Both the position numbers and the translations under genes were made by a program. Below the pieces are notes generated by a model, which did no database searches, was not told the origin of the DNA, and was given only the letters and a program-made list of their open reading frames with translations. A stretch of DNA of 24,015 nucleotides from the IMG/VR virus record IMGVR_UViG_3300007539_000224, positions 1 through 24,015 of that record. The stretch is one strand, 5' to 3'. This document shows, piece by piece, positions 5,310 to 19,109 of the stretch (the first letter of the stretch is position 1; every line of letters begins with the position of its first letter). Source of the DNA: a virus.

Positions 5310-5739
5310 ACGGTTCTTCACCCCTCATCTTTCTATATAGGCGGGCCACATTGAGCCTGCCTTTTTGTGTCAAGGCATACCGTACCCTGTAATTCATCTT
5401 GGTTTCATCTCTAAAGAAATGGTCTTCCATATTTTGGCTCGGTGTGAGTTTATCGAAGTGCTTGTATATCCATCCCTTCTTCATTAATGGATACACGTAT
5501 CTATCCGCTAACTTCTTATGGCTTCTATTCATAGTCTCTGAAACATAGGATATCGTCCAAAACTCCAGGTCATAGATAAAGAAAAGTAAATCCACCTCAG
5601 CCTTTCCCAGATCCATGTTATCCTTCGCATCCCTGTAAAGGAAATGTAGGTTCTTCATACCGTTCTCCTGGATATACTTCTTGTCTATCTTCGAGAACTC
5701 TCTAAACTTCTTCTTTCGGCTTACAGTACTTTTGGGCAT
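5275..5739 (-). CDS. Winged-helix (MarR-like) regulator, 154 aa
   Basis: The ATG at 5739 gives a 154-residue protein; the open frame continues upstream but there it is antisense to the fibre gene. After a basic N-terminus (MPKSTVSRKKKFREFSKID) come helices and a likely winged helix: DLLFFIYDLEFWTISYVSE (about 51-69), a putative recognition helix near SHKKLADRYVYPLMKKGWIYK, a wing around DHFFRDETKMNYRVRY, and ALTQKGRLNVARLYRKMRGE. This order is typical of MarR/PadR-like regulators. It is transcribed away from the fibre gene at 5771, with only 31 bp between the starts, so it may control the structural genes or itself. It is convergent with, and overlaps, the small basic gene ending at 5309. Confidence 0.72.
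   Translation of the reverse strand: MPKSTVSRKKKFREFSKIDKKYIQENGMKNLHFLYRDAKDNMDLGKAEVDLLFFIYDLEFWTISYVSETMNRSHKKLADRYVYPLMKKGWIYKHFDKLTPSQNMEDHFFRDETKMNYRVRYALTQKGRLNVARLYRKMRGEEPFNLSSPSEQHP
5340..5366 (+). terminator. Rho-independent terminator inside an antisense gene
   Basis: Stem GGCGGGC/GCCTGCC (5340-5346 with 5355-5361, one G-U pair), loop CACATTGA, then five T. It ends the rightward transcript of the two small basic genes and lies within the coding region of the leftward regulator. The loop shares CATTGA with the terminator at 3181-3207. Confidence 0.72.
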
Positions 5740-5744
5740 ATCAG

Positions 5745-5752
5745 TATCTTTG
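5745..5752 (+). promoter_or_regulatory. Bacteroidota-type -7 box, TATCTTTG
   Basis: Fits TAnnTTTG and lies 18 nt before the ATG at 5771. It would start the rightward structural unit from the 31-bp gap between divergent starts. Confidence 0.5.
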
Positions 5753-5770
5753 TTAGGTAAAAGTAATACT

Positions 5771-6739
5771 ATGGCATCACTTAGTGGAAATAAAATAAAG
5801 GATACGTTTGACAAGTTACTCAAACTTGAGTCAGCGCAACTCTCAGCATCAGAACAAGTAGTAGAAGACGGGGCTGGAAACAACAGTGCGCTCAAACTTT
5901 CTACCGACACACTCGAGACTACGGGTGAATTAAAGATATCTGGAACACCCTCTACCTCTACCAGCATTACCAAGGCGCTTATGCTTAGTACATCTGGAGT
6001 AGTAGTTACCCGTGACCTCAACACAAACCCAATTGGAACCGCATCTATTACAGCGAATACTCCTCTGTCAGCAACAGGGAGCACGGTTGAACTACAAGAT
6101 GCAGGAAACTTAGGGCAGATTACATCTCCCGCTAATGCAGACAAATACTTAATCTGGGATGAAACTGCTAGTGCCTATAAATACATAGAGCAAGTAGACC
6201 TAGTGAACTCAGTCTCTACTCAAGTAGTTGGCCAGGGTCTTGAAACTTTATATGCAAGACCACAGAGTAGTAACGCTGTACCCACAGTCCTCAACGCTGT
6301 GCAGTTCGCAGAAATATTTGGAGACTCTAGTGCTACAGGATCAGTAACAGCAGCAACATCATCTGTAATTTTTGGTTCAGCCAATACTTACATGAGTATT
6401 CCAGAAACCGGTATTTCTGACCCTAGAGATAATATCTTAATCAACGAGAAGCAAGGATTCTTTCAGTTGACCGCATCTATAGAGGTTACCTCTACAGCAA
6501 ACACAGATGTTACTTTCGATATCTATGACTATAGCGCTAGTTTAAAACTCGCAGAAACCTTCAGAACTGTAAAGAACGGTGAGACTTATCACTTGGAGTT
6601 CAACGTATTATGGTACAGCGACGGACTAGCAGGATACAAGATTCAACTCAGAGGGTTTGCAGGAAGCAGCGGGGTGGTATACAGCGCTGACAACTCACAT
6701 CTTGAAGTAAGATTCCTGGGAACAAACACATCTTTCTAA
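5771..6739 (+). CDS. Phage fibre or virion decoration protein, 322 aa
   Basis: The start is the ATG at 5771. An upstream in-frame ATG at 5681 lies inside the divergent gene and would add a segment unlike the family. The N-terminus MASLSGNKIKDTFDKLLKL followed by LSASEQVVEDGAGNNSALKL is a pattern I know from marine phage fibre proteins; it probably anchors the protein to the virion. The middle is Ser/Thr-rich repeating beta structure. The C-terminal 120 residues (FFQLTASIEVTST, TFDIYDY, YHLEFNVLWY, LEVRFLG) look like a jelly-roll head of the TNF/C1q kind. No enzyme motif is seen. It probably forms trimers and contacts the host or decorates the particle. The next gene starts inside its stop codon (TAATG). 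Confidence 0.78.
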   Translation: MASLSGNKIKDTFDKLLKLESAQLSASEQVVEDGAGNNSALKLSTDTLETTGELKISGTPSTSTSITKALMLSTSGVVVTRDLNTNPIGTASITANTPLSATGSTVELQDAGNLGQITSPANADKYLIWDETASAYKYIEQVDLVNSVSTQVVGQGLETLYARPQSSNAVPTVLNAVQFAEIFGDSSATGSVTAATSSVIFGSANTYMSIPETGISDPRDNILINEKQGFFQLTASIEVTSTANTDVTFDIYDYSASLKLAETFRTVKNGETYHLEFNVLWYSDGLAGYKIQLRGFAGSSGVVYSADNSHLEVRFLGTNTSF

Positions 6740-7041
6740 TGAACTATAAGCAGAGATACGAGGCATTCCAACTCATAAGGCTTAAACTAGGGGAGATAGA
6801 AGAGATAATGGAAGTATATGGAGGAAAGACGCAGTACCTGTCTATGTATTGCTTTGGAATCTTTGTACCAGAGTCAGATCAGGAAGAGGAGAAGTACGAG
6901 ATGATGACAGGGATGCATATGGCTGCACCAGACGAATACGATTTAATGATAGAAACTGTAGACGAAGTTTTTGAAACACACATCAACGATGAAGAGGATG
7001 AGGGTGATTCAAGTAAAATAGACTACTGGCTAAATAAATAG
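6739..7041 (+). CDS. Acidic protein of unknown function, 100 aa
   Basis: Starts in the TAATG overlap with the fibre gene. The N-terminal half is helical (YEAFQLIRLKLGEIEEIMEVY); the C-terminal third is very acidic (INDEEDEGDSSKIDYW). No signal peptide, membrane segment or motif. Its position right after a fibre gene would suit an assembly factor, but that is only a guess from position. Confidence 0.7.
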   Translation: MNYKQRYEAFQLIRLKLGEIEEIMEVYGGKTQYLSMYCFGIFVPESDQEEEKYEMMTGMHMAAPDEYDLMIETVDEVFETHINDEEDEGDSSKIDYWLNK

Positions 7042-7042
7042 A

Positions 7043-7282
7043 ATGGAACTTATTAGAAAAATCATCATCGGGACTAACCCGAAAGATGCTATGGCTTATT
7101 ATGTGGGCCAAAGAGCAGGCGATTCAGTTATTGATTCAATCATACAGGACGAAAGATGTTTTGTTAAATACGGAATAAGGCGTTACCTTGTGTACATCTA
7201 CAACAAAGACGAGGGAACGATGCTTTGGAAGACCGTAGATAACATGCCTGTATTAATTGAACATGACTGCGAATTCTTATGA
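7043..7282 (+). CDS. Small protein of unknown function, 79 aa
   Basis: Follows the previous stop at once (ATG at 7043) and overlaps the next start by 4 bases. The product is a compact alpha/beta-looking chain with IRKIIIGTNPKDAMAYYVGQ at the start and YLVYIYNKDEGTMLWK in the middle. No family recognised. Its tight packing in the unit supports expression. Confidence 0.7.
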   Translation: MELIRKIIIGTNPKDAMAYYVGQRAGDSVIDSIIQDERCFVKYGIRRYLVYIYNKDEGTMLWKTVDNMPVLIEHDCEFL

Positions 7283-7827
7283 TTGTAATTGACAACTTTA
7301 TCAAAGACCCTTCCTTTATCAAACAACTAGAGGATAACAAAGACTACCTCTTTGGAGATAACGGATCTTATCACTGGTGGAACGGATGGTGGAACTCATC
7401 AGACGATACTATCAAAAAACAACTAATCTCGTATATCTGGAGAGACTATCCACTATACCCTTCAGTAAACCTAGACGGCTTTGAGTATTGGACAGGCCAG
7501 TTCGGGGAAGGCATGCCTAATGCAAGTCTTGGTATGCACCTGGATAAAGATGAGGCACTCTGGAAAAGCACTGGGGAGATATCATCTCCGATTGTAGGTA
7601 CTGTATTCTACCCTGTAGAGATGGATATCGACGGAGGATACCTTGAAGTGTTTTCTAATGGCCCAGAGAAACAGCCGGAGCGCATACGTGCAAAACACAA
7701 TAGGCTAATCATATTTGATGCAGGAGGAACACACCACAGAGTTACAGAGGTAACACGAGGTACCAGATCTGCTATTGCAATCAACCTTTGGGACAAGAAA
7801 CCAACAGGAGAACTCAAGGAGGAATGA
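7279..7827 (+). CDS. 2OG-Fe(II) oxygenase, prolyl-4-hydroxylase-like fold, 182 aa
   Basis: A single double-stranded beta-helix domain of the 2-oxoglutarate/Fe(II) dioxygenase superfamily. The iron triad is visible: H87-L88-D89 (GMHLDKDE) and a distal His at H152 or H153 (AGGTHHRV). R163 (GTRSAIAINLW), ten residues on, would bind 2-oxoglutarate. The product is cytoplasmic and small, close to the length of stand-alone phage hydroxylases. These enzymes hydroxylate protein side chains or nucleic acids; the substrate cannot be read from sequence. The neighbours are a fibre gene and a co-chaperonin-like gene, so a virion protein, perhaps the collagen-like fibre 6 kb downstream, is a reasonable guess. 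Confidence 0.85.
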   Translation: MIVIDNFIKDPSFIKQLEDNKDYLFGDNGSYHWWNGWWNSSDDTIKKQLISYIWRDYPLYPSVNLDGFEYWTGQFGEGMPNASLGMHLDKDEALWKSTGEISSPIVGTVFYPVEMDIDGGYLEVFSNGPEKQPERIRAKHNRLIIFDAGGTHHRVTEVTRGTRSAIAINLWDKKPTGELKEE

Positions 7828-8480
7828 GATCCCTCTATCACTTTTTAGTACGTGTACCTAAAGTAACCAAGGACACCATGGAGGTCAACGGTGAAGAAAT
7901 GTATCTCGACACCAAGTTTGACGAGTTCAAACACAGAACCATGGAAGGCGAGGTGGTTGCTCTACCAGCCAAGTTTGATACCAATGTTAAGGTAGGAGAC
8001 ACTATGTATTTCCATCACCACGTTGTGCTTGGTGGTAACCACATGATGATGAACGAGGAAACAGTTCAGTTAGAAGAAACTAAGAAGCGTGGTCAATTCA
8101 TAGACCCAGACGACGACGTATACGTTGTACACTATGGAGGTAACTTAGATCCTATATCCTGTCAAGCCTACGCGTATAAATGCCAGGACACAGGAGAGAT
8201 AGAGTTGATTAGTGACTGGATATTCATTACTCCAGAACCAGAGGAAGAGCAAGAGGAAACGATAAAGAGTGACATCATCGAACTCATACCCAAGGCTAAC
8301 CCGCCAAAAGAAAAGAAAGGTTACATCAGATGGTCTTCACCTAAGTTGAAGGAACTAGAATTAAACCCTGGAGACAAGGTGCTGATCAGGAAGAACTCGT
8401 CCTATGAGATGGAGGTGAATGGAGAGAAGTTATGGAGAACCTATTTACAATCAATTCATGGCAAGATCAAAGAAGTATAA
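7824..8480 (+). CDS. Tandem GroES-like co-chaperonin, 218 aa
   Basis: The ATG at 7824 is preceded by a strong AAGGAGG and overlaps the previous stop (ATGA); an earlier in-frame start at 7788 lies inside the oxygenase gene. Two GroES-like halves are visible. The first has FLVRVPKVTKD (about 6-16), a long mobile-loop-like stretch, then GEVVALP and VKVGDTMYF (about 42-70). The second has DWIFITPEPEE (about 133-143), KKGYIRWSS, LELNPGDKVLIRKN and a final GEKLWRTYLQSIHGKI. GroES itself is about 97 aa and T4 gp31 about 111 aa, so this is a double-length version. It may pair with the host GroEL to fold a large phage protein such as the capsid or fibre. The N-terminal half is the more diverged. Confidence 0.72.
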   Translation: MRSLYHFLVRVPKVTKDTMEVNGEEMYLDTKFDEFKHRTMEGEVVALPAKFDTNVKVGDTMYFHHHVVLGGNHMMMNEETVQLEETKKRGQFIDPDDDVYVVHYGGNLDPISCQAYAYKCQDTGEIELISDWIFITPEPEEEQEETIKSDIIELIPKANPPKEKKGYIRWSSPKLKELELNPGDKVLIRKNSSYEMEVNGEKLWRTYLQSIHGKIKEV

Positions 8481-8751
8481 CAACATAGATACCGCTGTAA
8501 ACCTAATGCAGGCGATGCAGATTGCAATAGAGAATATGATACAGGAAATACAAAAGCCTGTAGACCAGGAACTTAGTGGCTCCCAAAGAAAAGCCGAGTT
8601 GCAATCTATAAAACAAACAGCGGTAGATGCTAAAGAACTTATTGTTGAAAGAGAAAGACTCGAACAACTTATCAGAGGTCTTAAGAAAGACGGAGAAATT
8701 AAAGAGGAAAGAGATTACTCGGGAGGATTCGCAGAGCAATACTCAAAGTAA
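8458..8751 (+). CDS. Coiled-coil protein before terL, possible small terminase
   Basis: The ATG at 8458 overlaps the co-chaperonin gene by 23 bases. A longer version from 8419 is possible but starts deeper in that gene. The 97-residue product is almost all helical: TAVNLMQAMQIAIENMIQEI, then a heptad-like stretch from KQTAVDAKELIVERERLEQL to RGLKK. Small terminase subunits are helical, form rings and usually lie right before the large subunit, which fits the position. I see no helix-turn-helix, so the assignment rests on position. Confidence 0.6.
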   Translation: MARSKKYNNIDTAVNLMQAMQIAIENMIQEIQKPVDQELSGSQRKAELQSIKQTAVDAKELIVERERLEQLIRGLKKDGEIKEERDYSGGFAEQYSK

Positions 8752-8777
8752 TCAAGTCTTCATATACTGGGATTACT
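8747..8777. repeat. Inverted repeat before terL
   Basis: AGTAATC (8747-8753) and GATTACT (8771-8777) can pair over a 17-nt loop, 2 nt before the terL ATG. It could tune terL translation. The left arm overlaps the stop of the preceding gene. The stem is only 7 bp and may be chance. Confidence 0.35.
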
Positions 8778-8779
8778 AA

Positions 8780-10879
8780 ATGGCAGGACTCGTAGAGATA
8801 GAAGGTGATACCGTAGTCAACATATGTCCTGACAAAACCCAGGGAAAAGTCAGGCTATGCTTTGACTTACCCATACAGTTACCAAAGCGGCCTCGCAAAA
8901 AGGACATACTATTTCACGACAAGCCAAAGGAAGAACAGCACTGGCAACGCACACCATTACCAGACGAACTCAAAAGAGTAAAGTCTATGGAAGAGTGGAT
9001 GTCTATGCCGGAGTCGTTTAGAAACAAACACACCCCCTACATTAGTGAAGAATACAAGAGACGCAGAAATGGAGTATGGTTTTACAACAACGGGGTACCT
9101 ACCTATATTACCGGAAACCACTACTTTTTCTTACAGTGGTGTAAGATTGATATCGGATACCCATCCTACCTTGATTTTCAAAGAGAACTATTCGTACACC
9201 TTGACGCTTGCGTAGCAGACCCGAGATGTGTTGGACAGGTATATGTAAAGTGTCGTAGATCTGGATACACAAACATGTCGGCATCAGTGCTTGTAAACGA
9301 AGGAACACAGGTTAAAGAGAAACTACTGGGCATCATGTCTAAGACAGGTACCGATGCACAGGAAAATATATTCATGAAGAAGGTGGTGCCTATATATAAG
9401 TCATTGCCTTTTTTCTTTAAACCTATTCAAGATGGTACTACCAATCCCAGAATGGAACTCGCCTTTCGTGAGCCATCAAAAAGAATTACCAAAAAGAACA
9501 AAACCTCATCAAGAGGTGAGGCTCTTAATACAATTATTAACTGGAAGAACACAACCAACAATGCCTATGATGGTGAGAAACTACACATCTTGTATTTGGA
9601 TGAGGCTGGTAAGTGGGAAAAAGGTAATGATATACGAGAAGCATGGCGAATACAAAGAACTTGTTTGCTTGTAGGTAGAAAGATTGTAGGTAAAGCATTG
9701 GTAGGAAGCACTGTTAATCCCCTAGACAGAGGAGGTCGGCAGTATAGAGAACTGTACTACGCAAGTAATGTAAATGACAGAAATGAAAACGGTAGAACAA
9801 AGAGTGGTTTGTATGGGTGTTTTATACCAGCATACGATGCCTTGGAAGGTTTCTTCGACAAACATGGCATGCCAGTCGTTGAGGATTTAGAAAAAAATAT
9901 TATAGGACTAGAGGGTGAGTATATAAGCCTAGGTTCAAAGACTTACTTAAAGAATGAAAGAAAAGGTTTATCTGGAGACTCTTACGAACTAAACGAGGTT
10001 ATACGCCAGTTCCCTTTTACAGAAGCCGAAGCGTTTAGAGATAGTGCAAAGGCATCTCTGTTTAACGTACAAAAGATATACGAACAGGTAGAGTACAACG
10101 AGGATTTGTTCCCGAACCCTGTGGTTGTAGGAAACTTTGTTTGGGCGCTAGGGCAGAAGGATACAGAGGTAGTGTTTAGTCCTGATCCTAACGGAAGATG
10201 GAGGGTAGCATGGATGCCACCTGTAGAGTTAAGGAATAAAAAGAAACCAGAGAACGCCTGGTTAGGATGTGCTGGAGTAGATAGTTATGATATAGATGCA
10301 ACAGTGGATGGGAGAGGATCTAAAGGTGCTTGTCATTTCTTTAACAAATTCAACCTTGAGTACCCATCGAATATGTTTGTAGCAGAGTACGCTTCAAGAC
10401 CACCATTAGCAAAGATTTTTTATGAAGACATATTAATGGCATCCAAGTTTTATGGGTACCCTGTTTTGATTGAGAATAACAAATACGGAATCGCAAGACA
10501 CTTTGAATCAAGAGGTTATGACCACTTCTTGCTAGACAGACCGGCTCACCTTACATCGAATTACGGCAGCAAAACAAAAACTAAAGGTATACCATCCAAC
10601 TCACAAGACGTCATACAAGCGCACGCACAGGCTATAGAATCTTTTATACACGCGAACGTCGGTCTAAACGAGCAGACACTAGAGTACGGAAAGATGTACT
10701 TCGAGAGAACCCTAGAGGACTGGGTAAACTTTAAGATAGACGATCGTACAAAATATGACCTTTCTATATCAAGCGGACTAGCCCTTCTTGCGGCTCAAGG
10801 TCATAGGCCCGAAAAGCCAAAATCAGATTTCAATAGTAAGCAGTTCTTCCGTAAAGGTCAGATAATTATACGAAAATAA
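8780..10879 (+). CDS. terL: Terminase large subunit
   Basis: The 699-residue DNA-packaging motor has an N-terminal ATPase and a C-terminal nuclease. The Walker A-like motif is KCRRSGYTN at 157-165, a deviant form with Tyr where many have Lys, common in phage terminases. Walker B is LHILYLDEAG with D274 and E275. GKALVGSTVNP near 310 suits motif III. In the nuclease half, GVDSYDID (D501, D504, D506) begins the RNase H-like fold, followed by VAEYASRP, VLIENNKYG and a late DLSISSGLALL with another acidic residue. It translocates DNA into the prohead through the portal, encoded next. The C-terminal Lys-rich tail is ordinary. An imperfect hairpin (8747-8777) lies just before the start. Confidence 0.93.
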   Translation: MAGLVEIEGDTVVNICPDKTQGKVRLCFDLPIQLPKRPRKKDILFHDKPKEEQHWQRTPLPDELKRVKSMEEWMSMPESFRNKHTPYISEEYKRRRNGVWFYNNGVPTYITGNHYFFLQWCKIDIGYPSYLDFQRELFVHLDACVADPRCVGQVYVKCRRSGYTNMSASVLVNEGTQVKEKLLGIMSKTGTDAQENIFMKKVVPIYKSLPFFFKPIQDGTTNPRMELAFREPSKRITKKNKTSSRGEALNTIINWKNTTNNAYDGEKLHILYLDEAGKWEKGNDIREAWRIQRTCLLVGRKIVGKALVGSTVNPLDRGGRQYRELYYASNVNDRNENGRTKSGLYGCFIPAYDALEGFFDKHGMPVVEDLEKNIIGLEGEYISLGSKTYLKNERKGLSGDSYELNEVIRQFPFTEAEAFRDSAKASLFNVQKIYEQVEYNEDLFPNPVVVGNFVWALGQKDTEVVFSPDPNGRWRVAWMPPVELRNKKKPENAWLGCAGVDSYDIDATVDGRGSKGACHFFNKFNLEYPSNMFVAEYASRPPLAKIFYEDILMASKFYGYPVLIENNKYGIARHFESRGYDHFLLDRPAHLTSNYGSKTKTKGIPSNSQDVIQAHAQAIESFIHANVGLNEQTLEYGKMYFERTLEDWVNFKIDDRTKYDLSISSGLALLAAQGHRPEKPKSDFNSKQFFRKGQIIIRK

Positions 10880-10886
10880 TAAGAGG

Positions 10887-10894
10887 TATATTTG
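10887..10894 (+). promoter_or_regulatory. Bacteroidota-type -7 box, TATATTTG
   Basis: Fits TAnnTTTG and lies 20 nt before the ATG of the portal gene at 10915. The 35-base gap after terL is the only non-coding stretch in the packaging genes. Confidence 0.48.
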
Positions 10895-10914
10895 CAACAG
10901 TAGCAATCTAAAGT

Positions 10915-13347
10915 ATGGACAACGAATACACAAATGGACAATCCTCATTTCCAGATCCTTTATCTGGTGTTGAGGAGAAGATGTCTAAGCAATATGGTCT
11001 GCAATATGCAAAGGCTATGTTTGCGCAATGGATTGGAAGTGACTATCAAAACTCATTGTATGGAAGACGCAACAGCGAAATGGAACGCTGTAGAGATTAT
11101 GCGCAAGGAACACAAGACACATCTATCTATCGTCAGATATTAAACTCTCTCGACAACAACAATGGTGATGGAACATTGATGACGCTAGACTATACGCCAG
11201 TTCCTATTATACCTAAGTTTGTTAAGATTGTTGTAAACAAAATTCTTTCAAAAGAACCATACCCTCAGATTGAGGCCATTGACCCCCTTTCAAGAACAGA
11301 GAAGGATAAGAAGAAAAACGCTACCGTCTTGCGTATCGAGAATCGAGATATGATTGAGGAAGCGAAGTCACTAGGCCTGCGTGTTAAACAAGACCCTGGA
11401 CAACTACCAGACACACCAGAAGAAACTGAGATATTCTTAGACACAAACATTAAGACGGACGCAGAAATCTCTGCTCAGATTGCTACTGAGATGACATTGA
11501 AGTGGAATGACTTTAATCAATCTATATACCGTCGCTGTGTTGAAGACCTAGCAACTCTTGGTATGGGTGTTGCTAAAAGAAGCAATGACCCCAACTATGG
11601 AATCAACGAGGAGTATGTTGACCCAAAGAAATTTATACACAACTATACAGACGACCCAACATTCTCTGACCTAACCTATGCTGGTCATTTTAAGTACATA
11701 ACAATCATGGACTTAAAGCGCATTGCTGGTAACCAGTTTACAGAGCAAGAGTATGAGGAGATTGCTAAGACTGTAATGAACAAGTATGGGAACAACCCTA
11801 CTCAGTTCTCTACAACAGGATCTGGTTACGACAGACCCGGTACAAGATATCGCCAAGGATATGATGAGTACAAGATAGAGGTAATGGACTTTGAGTTTAT
11901 GTCTGTTGATGATATCATATACGAGAAGAAAGAGTCGGCATACGGAAACATAGGTTTCTATTTTAAAGGAAACGAATATAACGCACCTCAGCAATCTGTA
12001 TACAACAGAGAAGCAATATACATGAAGAACGCTACGGTATATGGCGGCACTTACATTGTGGGTACAGAGAAGTTGTATAACTACGGGCCAAAGAAAAATA
12101 TACCTAAGAACGTACATGATATTTCACGTGCTCGTTTATCATATAGTATTGTAGCAACTAACATCCGTGGGATGATACCTAAGTCAATGGTATCCTCTGT
12201 TATAGGGTTTGCTGACATGCTCCAGATTACACACTTGAAACTTCAGCAATCTATTGCTAAAGCAAAACCAGATGGACTCATCATTGATATTGAAGGGTTA
12301 GAGAACGTACAACTAGGACGCGGTGGTGAACTACAGCCATTAGAGATTCAAGACATCTACGAACAAACTGGTGTGTTCTATTACCGTAGCAAGAATCCAG
12401 AGGGAGGTTTTCAGAACCCACCCGTCAGAGAGATAGGTAATAATATTAGAAACATACAAGAACTTGTTTCTCTTTACAATCACTACCTACGAATGATAAG
12501 AGATGCCACTGGTATCAATGAGGTTATGGATGGAACCACTCCGAAAGGAGAAGCCTTAGTAGGTGTAAACCAAATGGCAGTGCAGGCTGGAAATAACGCT
12601 ATATACGACATCACTAATGCCGCGATGGTTCTTTACCAAAAGGTGTGTGACGATATTGTTCGCTGTCTACAGGTAATACCACCAGATAGTATATTATATA
12701 AAGTATATACAAATGCCGTGGGAGAAACCAATATGGCTGTGCTTAGTTCTTTTGATAACCTATCTATGTACAACTTCGGCGTGGTGGTTGTTACTGAGAT
12801 GAACGAAATGGACAAGCAATACCTAGAACAAAACATACAGATTGCTCTTGGACAAAAAGAAATTGACCTTGAAGATGCGATTGCCATTCGTCAGATTAAA
12901 GACGTGGAACAAGCAGAGAGACTCTTGGTGGTTCGCAGAAAGAAAAGAATCAAACAACAACAAGAGATGATGGCGCAGCAGGCTCAGATTCAGTCTCAAT
13001 CAAATCAGCAAGCCTCACAGGTAGCCGCTCAAATGGAGATGCAGAAAAAGCAACTCGAAGCCCAAATCGAAGCACAGCGGATTCAATTAGAGACGGAAGC
13101 CAAAGCGCAACTCATACAACTAGAGTATCAGTTCAAAATTCAAATCGAACAACTTAAAGGAGAGTATGGCGTAGTTGAGCAACAAGTGGAAAGCGGAGTT
13201 CGTATGCAGGCTGATGCTGAATCAGAAAATCGTAAAGATCAGAGAATAGATAAACAAGCGTTGGCTCAAAGTAAACTGATTGCTCAACGCCAAGGCGAAC
13301 GCCCACCTCTTAGTGAGGATATAGTAACCAACCTAACAATATCATAA
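10915..13347 (+). CDS. Portal protein, 810 aa
   Basis: Large protein directly after terL, with portal features: an N-terminal region around YAKAMFAQWIGSDYQNSLYGRR, an early VPIIPKFVKIVVNKILSKEPYPQ block (about 93-115) typical of P22/T7-type portals, and a central RDATGINEVMDGTTPKGEALVG (about 537-558), which matches the conserved clip/stem part of such portals. The last 150 residues form a long Gln-rich coiled coil (RIKQQQEMMAQQAQIQSQSN onward, then MEMQKKQLEAQIEAQRIQLE). Portals form 12-subunit rings at one capsid vertex, the docking site for the terminase. The extended coiled coil may form the barrel inside the capsid, as in P22. The start fits the box at 10887. Confidence 0.88.
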   Translation: MDNEYTNGQSSFPDPLSGVEEKMSKQYGLQYAKAMFAQWIGSDYQNSLYGRRNSEMERCRDYAQGTQDTSIYRQILNSLDNNNGDGTLMTLDYTPVPIIPKFVKIVVNKILSKEPYPQIEAIDPLSRTEKDKKKNATVLRIENRDMIEEAKSLGLRVKQDPGQLPDTPEETEIFLDTNIKTDAEISAQIATEMTLKWNDFNQSIYRRCVEDLATLGMGVAKRSNDPNYGINEEYVDPKKFIHNYTDDPTFSDLTYAGHFKYITIMDLKRIAGNQFTEQEYEEIAKTVMNKYGNNPTQFSTTGSGYDRPGTRYRQGYDEYKIEVMDFEFMSVDDIIYEKKESAYGNIGFYFKGNEYNAPQQSVYNREAIYMKNATVYGGTYIVGTEKLYNYGPKKNIPKNVHDISRARLSYSIVATNIRGMIPKSMVSSVIGFADMLQITHLKLQQSIAKAKPDGLIIDIEGLENVQLGRGGELQPLEIQDIYEQTGVFYYRSKNPEGGFQNPPVREIGNNIRNIQELVSLYNHYLRMIRDATGINEVMDGTTPKGEALVGVNQMAVQAGNNAIYDITNAAMVLYQKVCDDIVRCLQVIPPDSILYKVYTNAVGETNMAVLSSFDNLSMYNFGVVVVTEMNEMDKQYLEQNIQIALGQKEIDLEDAIAIRQIKDVEQAERLLVVRRKKRIKQQQEMMAQQAQIQSQSNQQASQVAAQMEMQKKQLEAQIEAQRIQLETEAKAQLIQLEYQFKIQIEQLKGEYGVVEQQVESGVRMQADAESENRKDQRIDKQALAQSKLIAQRQGERPPLSEDIVTNLTIS

Positions 13348-13348
13348 G

Positions 13349-13747
13349 ATGTCTTGCTCCTGCTCAACAAGCCAATGTTCCTGTGGAGACCCCACAAACG
13401 TAAATTTGAATAACGCTGCACAAGTAAATATATGTGCCCGTCGCGGTGATACTTTTCAATTAGACGCCCAAGTAAAGGACTCTGATGGAACGGCATTAGA
13501 CCTAACACTGTACACGTATAAAATGGAAGTCAGAGAGTATGATGACGGCCCATTAATTATACCTAGTACAGACATAACAATTAGCGGCACCAATGTTGGT
13601 GCTTTAACTATTTCTATTTCCGCTACAGATATGCAGGTAGAGCCCGGTACTTATGTGTACGGCCTGCAGGCTACACTGATTTCAGACTCTAGTGTAGACA
13701 CATGGTTCTATGGAACCTTTGATGTAGTGCAGGATATAGTGCAATAA
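13349..13747 (+). CDS. Ig-like or BppU-like virion protein, 132 aa
   Basis: Starts 2 nt after the portal stop. A Cys-rich N-terminus (MSCSCSTSQCSCGDPTN) leads into a beta-sandwich-like domain: RRGDTFQLDAQVKDSDGTAL (about 32-51), DLTLYTYKMEVREYD, then LTISISATDM and GTYVYGLQATL. This resembles the N-terminal domain of BppU-like baseplate proteins, which sit where receptor-binding fibres attach. The six clustered Cys could bind metal or be disulphide-bonded outside the cell. Located right before the giant collagen-like fibre, it may be the fibre's adaptor. Fold call moderate, role inferred. Confidence 0.66.
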   Translation: MSCSCSTSQCSCGDPTNVNLNNAAQVNICARRGDTFQLDAQVKDSDGTALDLTLYTYKMEVREYDDGPLIIPSTDITISGTNVGALTISISATDMQVEPGTYVYGLQATLISDSSVDTWFYGTFDVVQDIVQ

Positions 13748-13760
13748 CAAAACAAAACCA

Positions 13761-19103
<5,343 letters not shown>

Positions 19104-19109
19104 ACAAGC

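Noticed and set aside
11713-12117. 134-codon antisense frame in the portal gene
   Set aside because: Shadow of the portal coding sequence; hydrophobic translation without start signal or neighbours.
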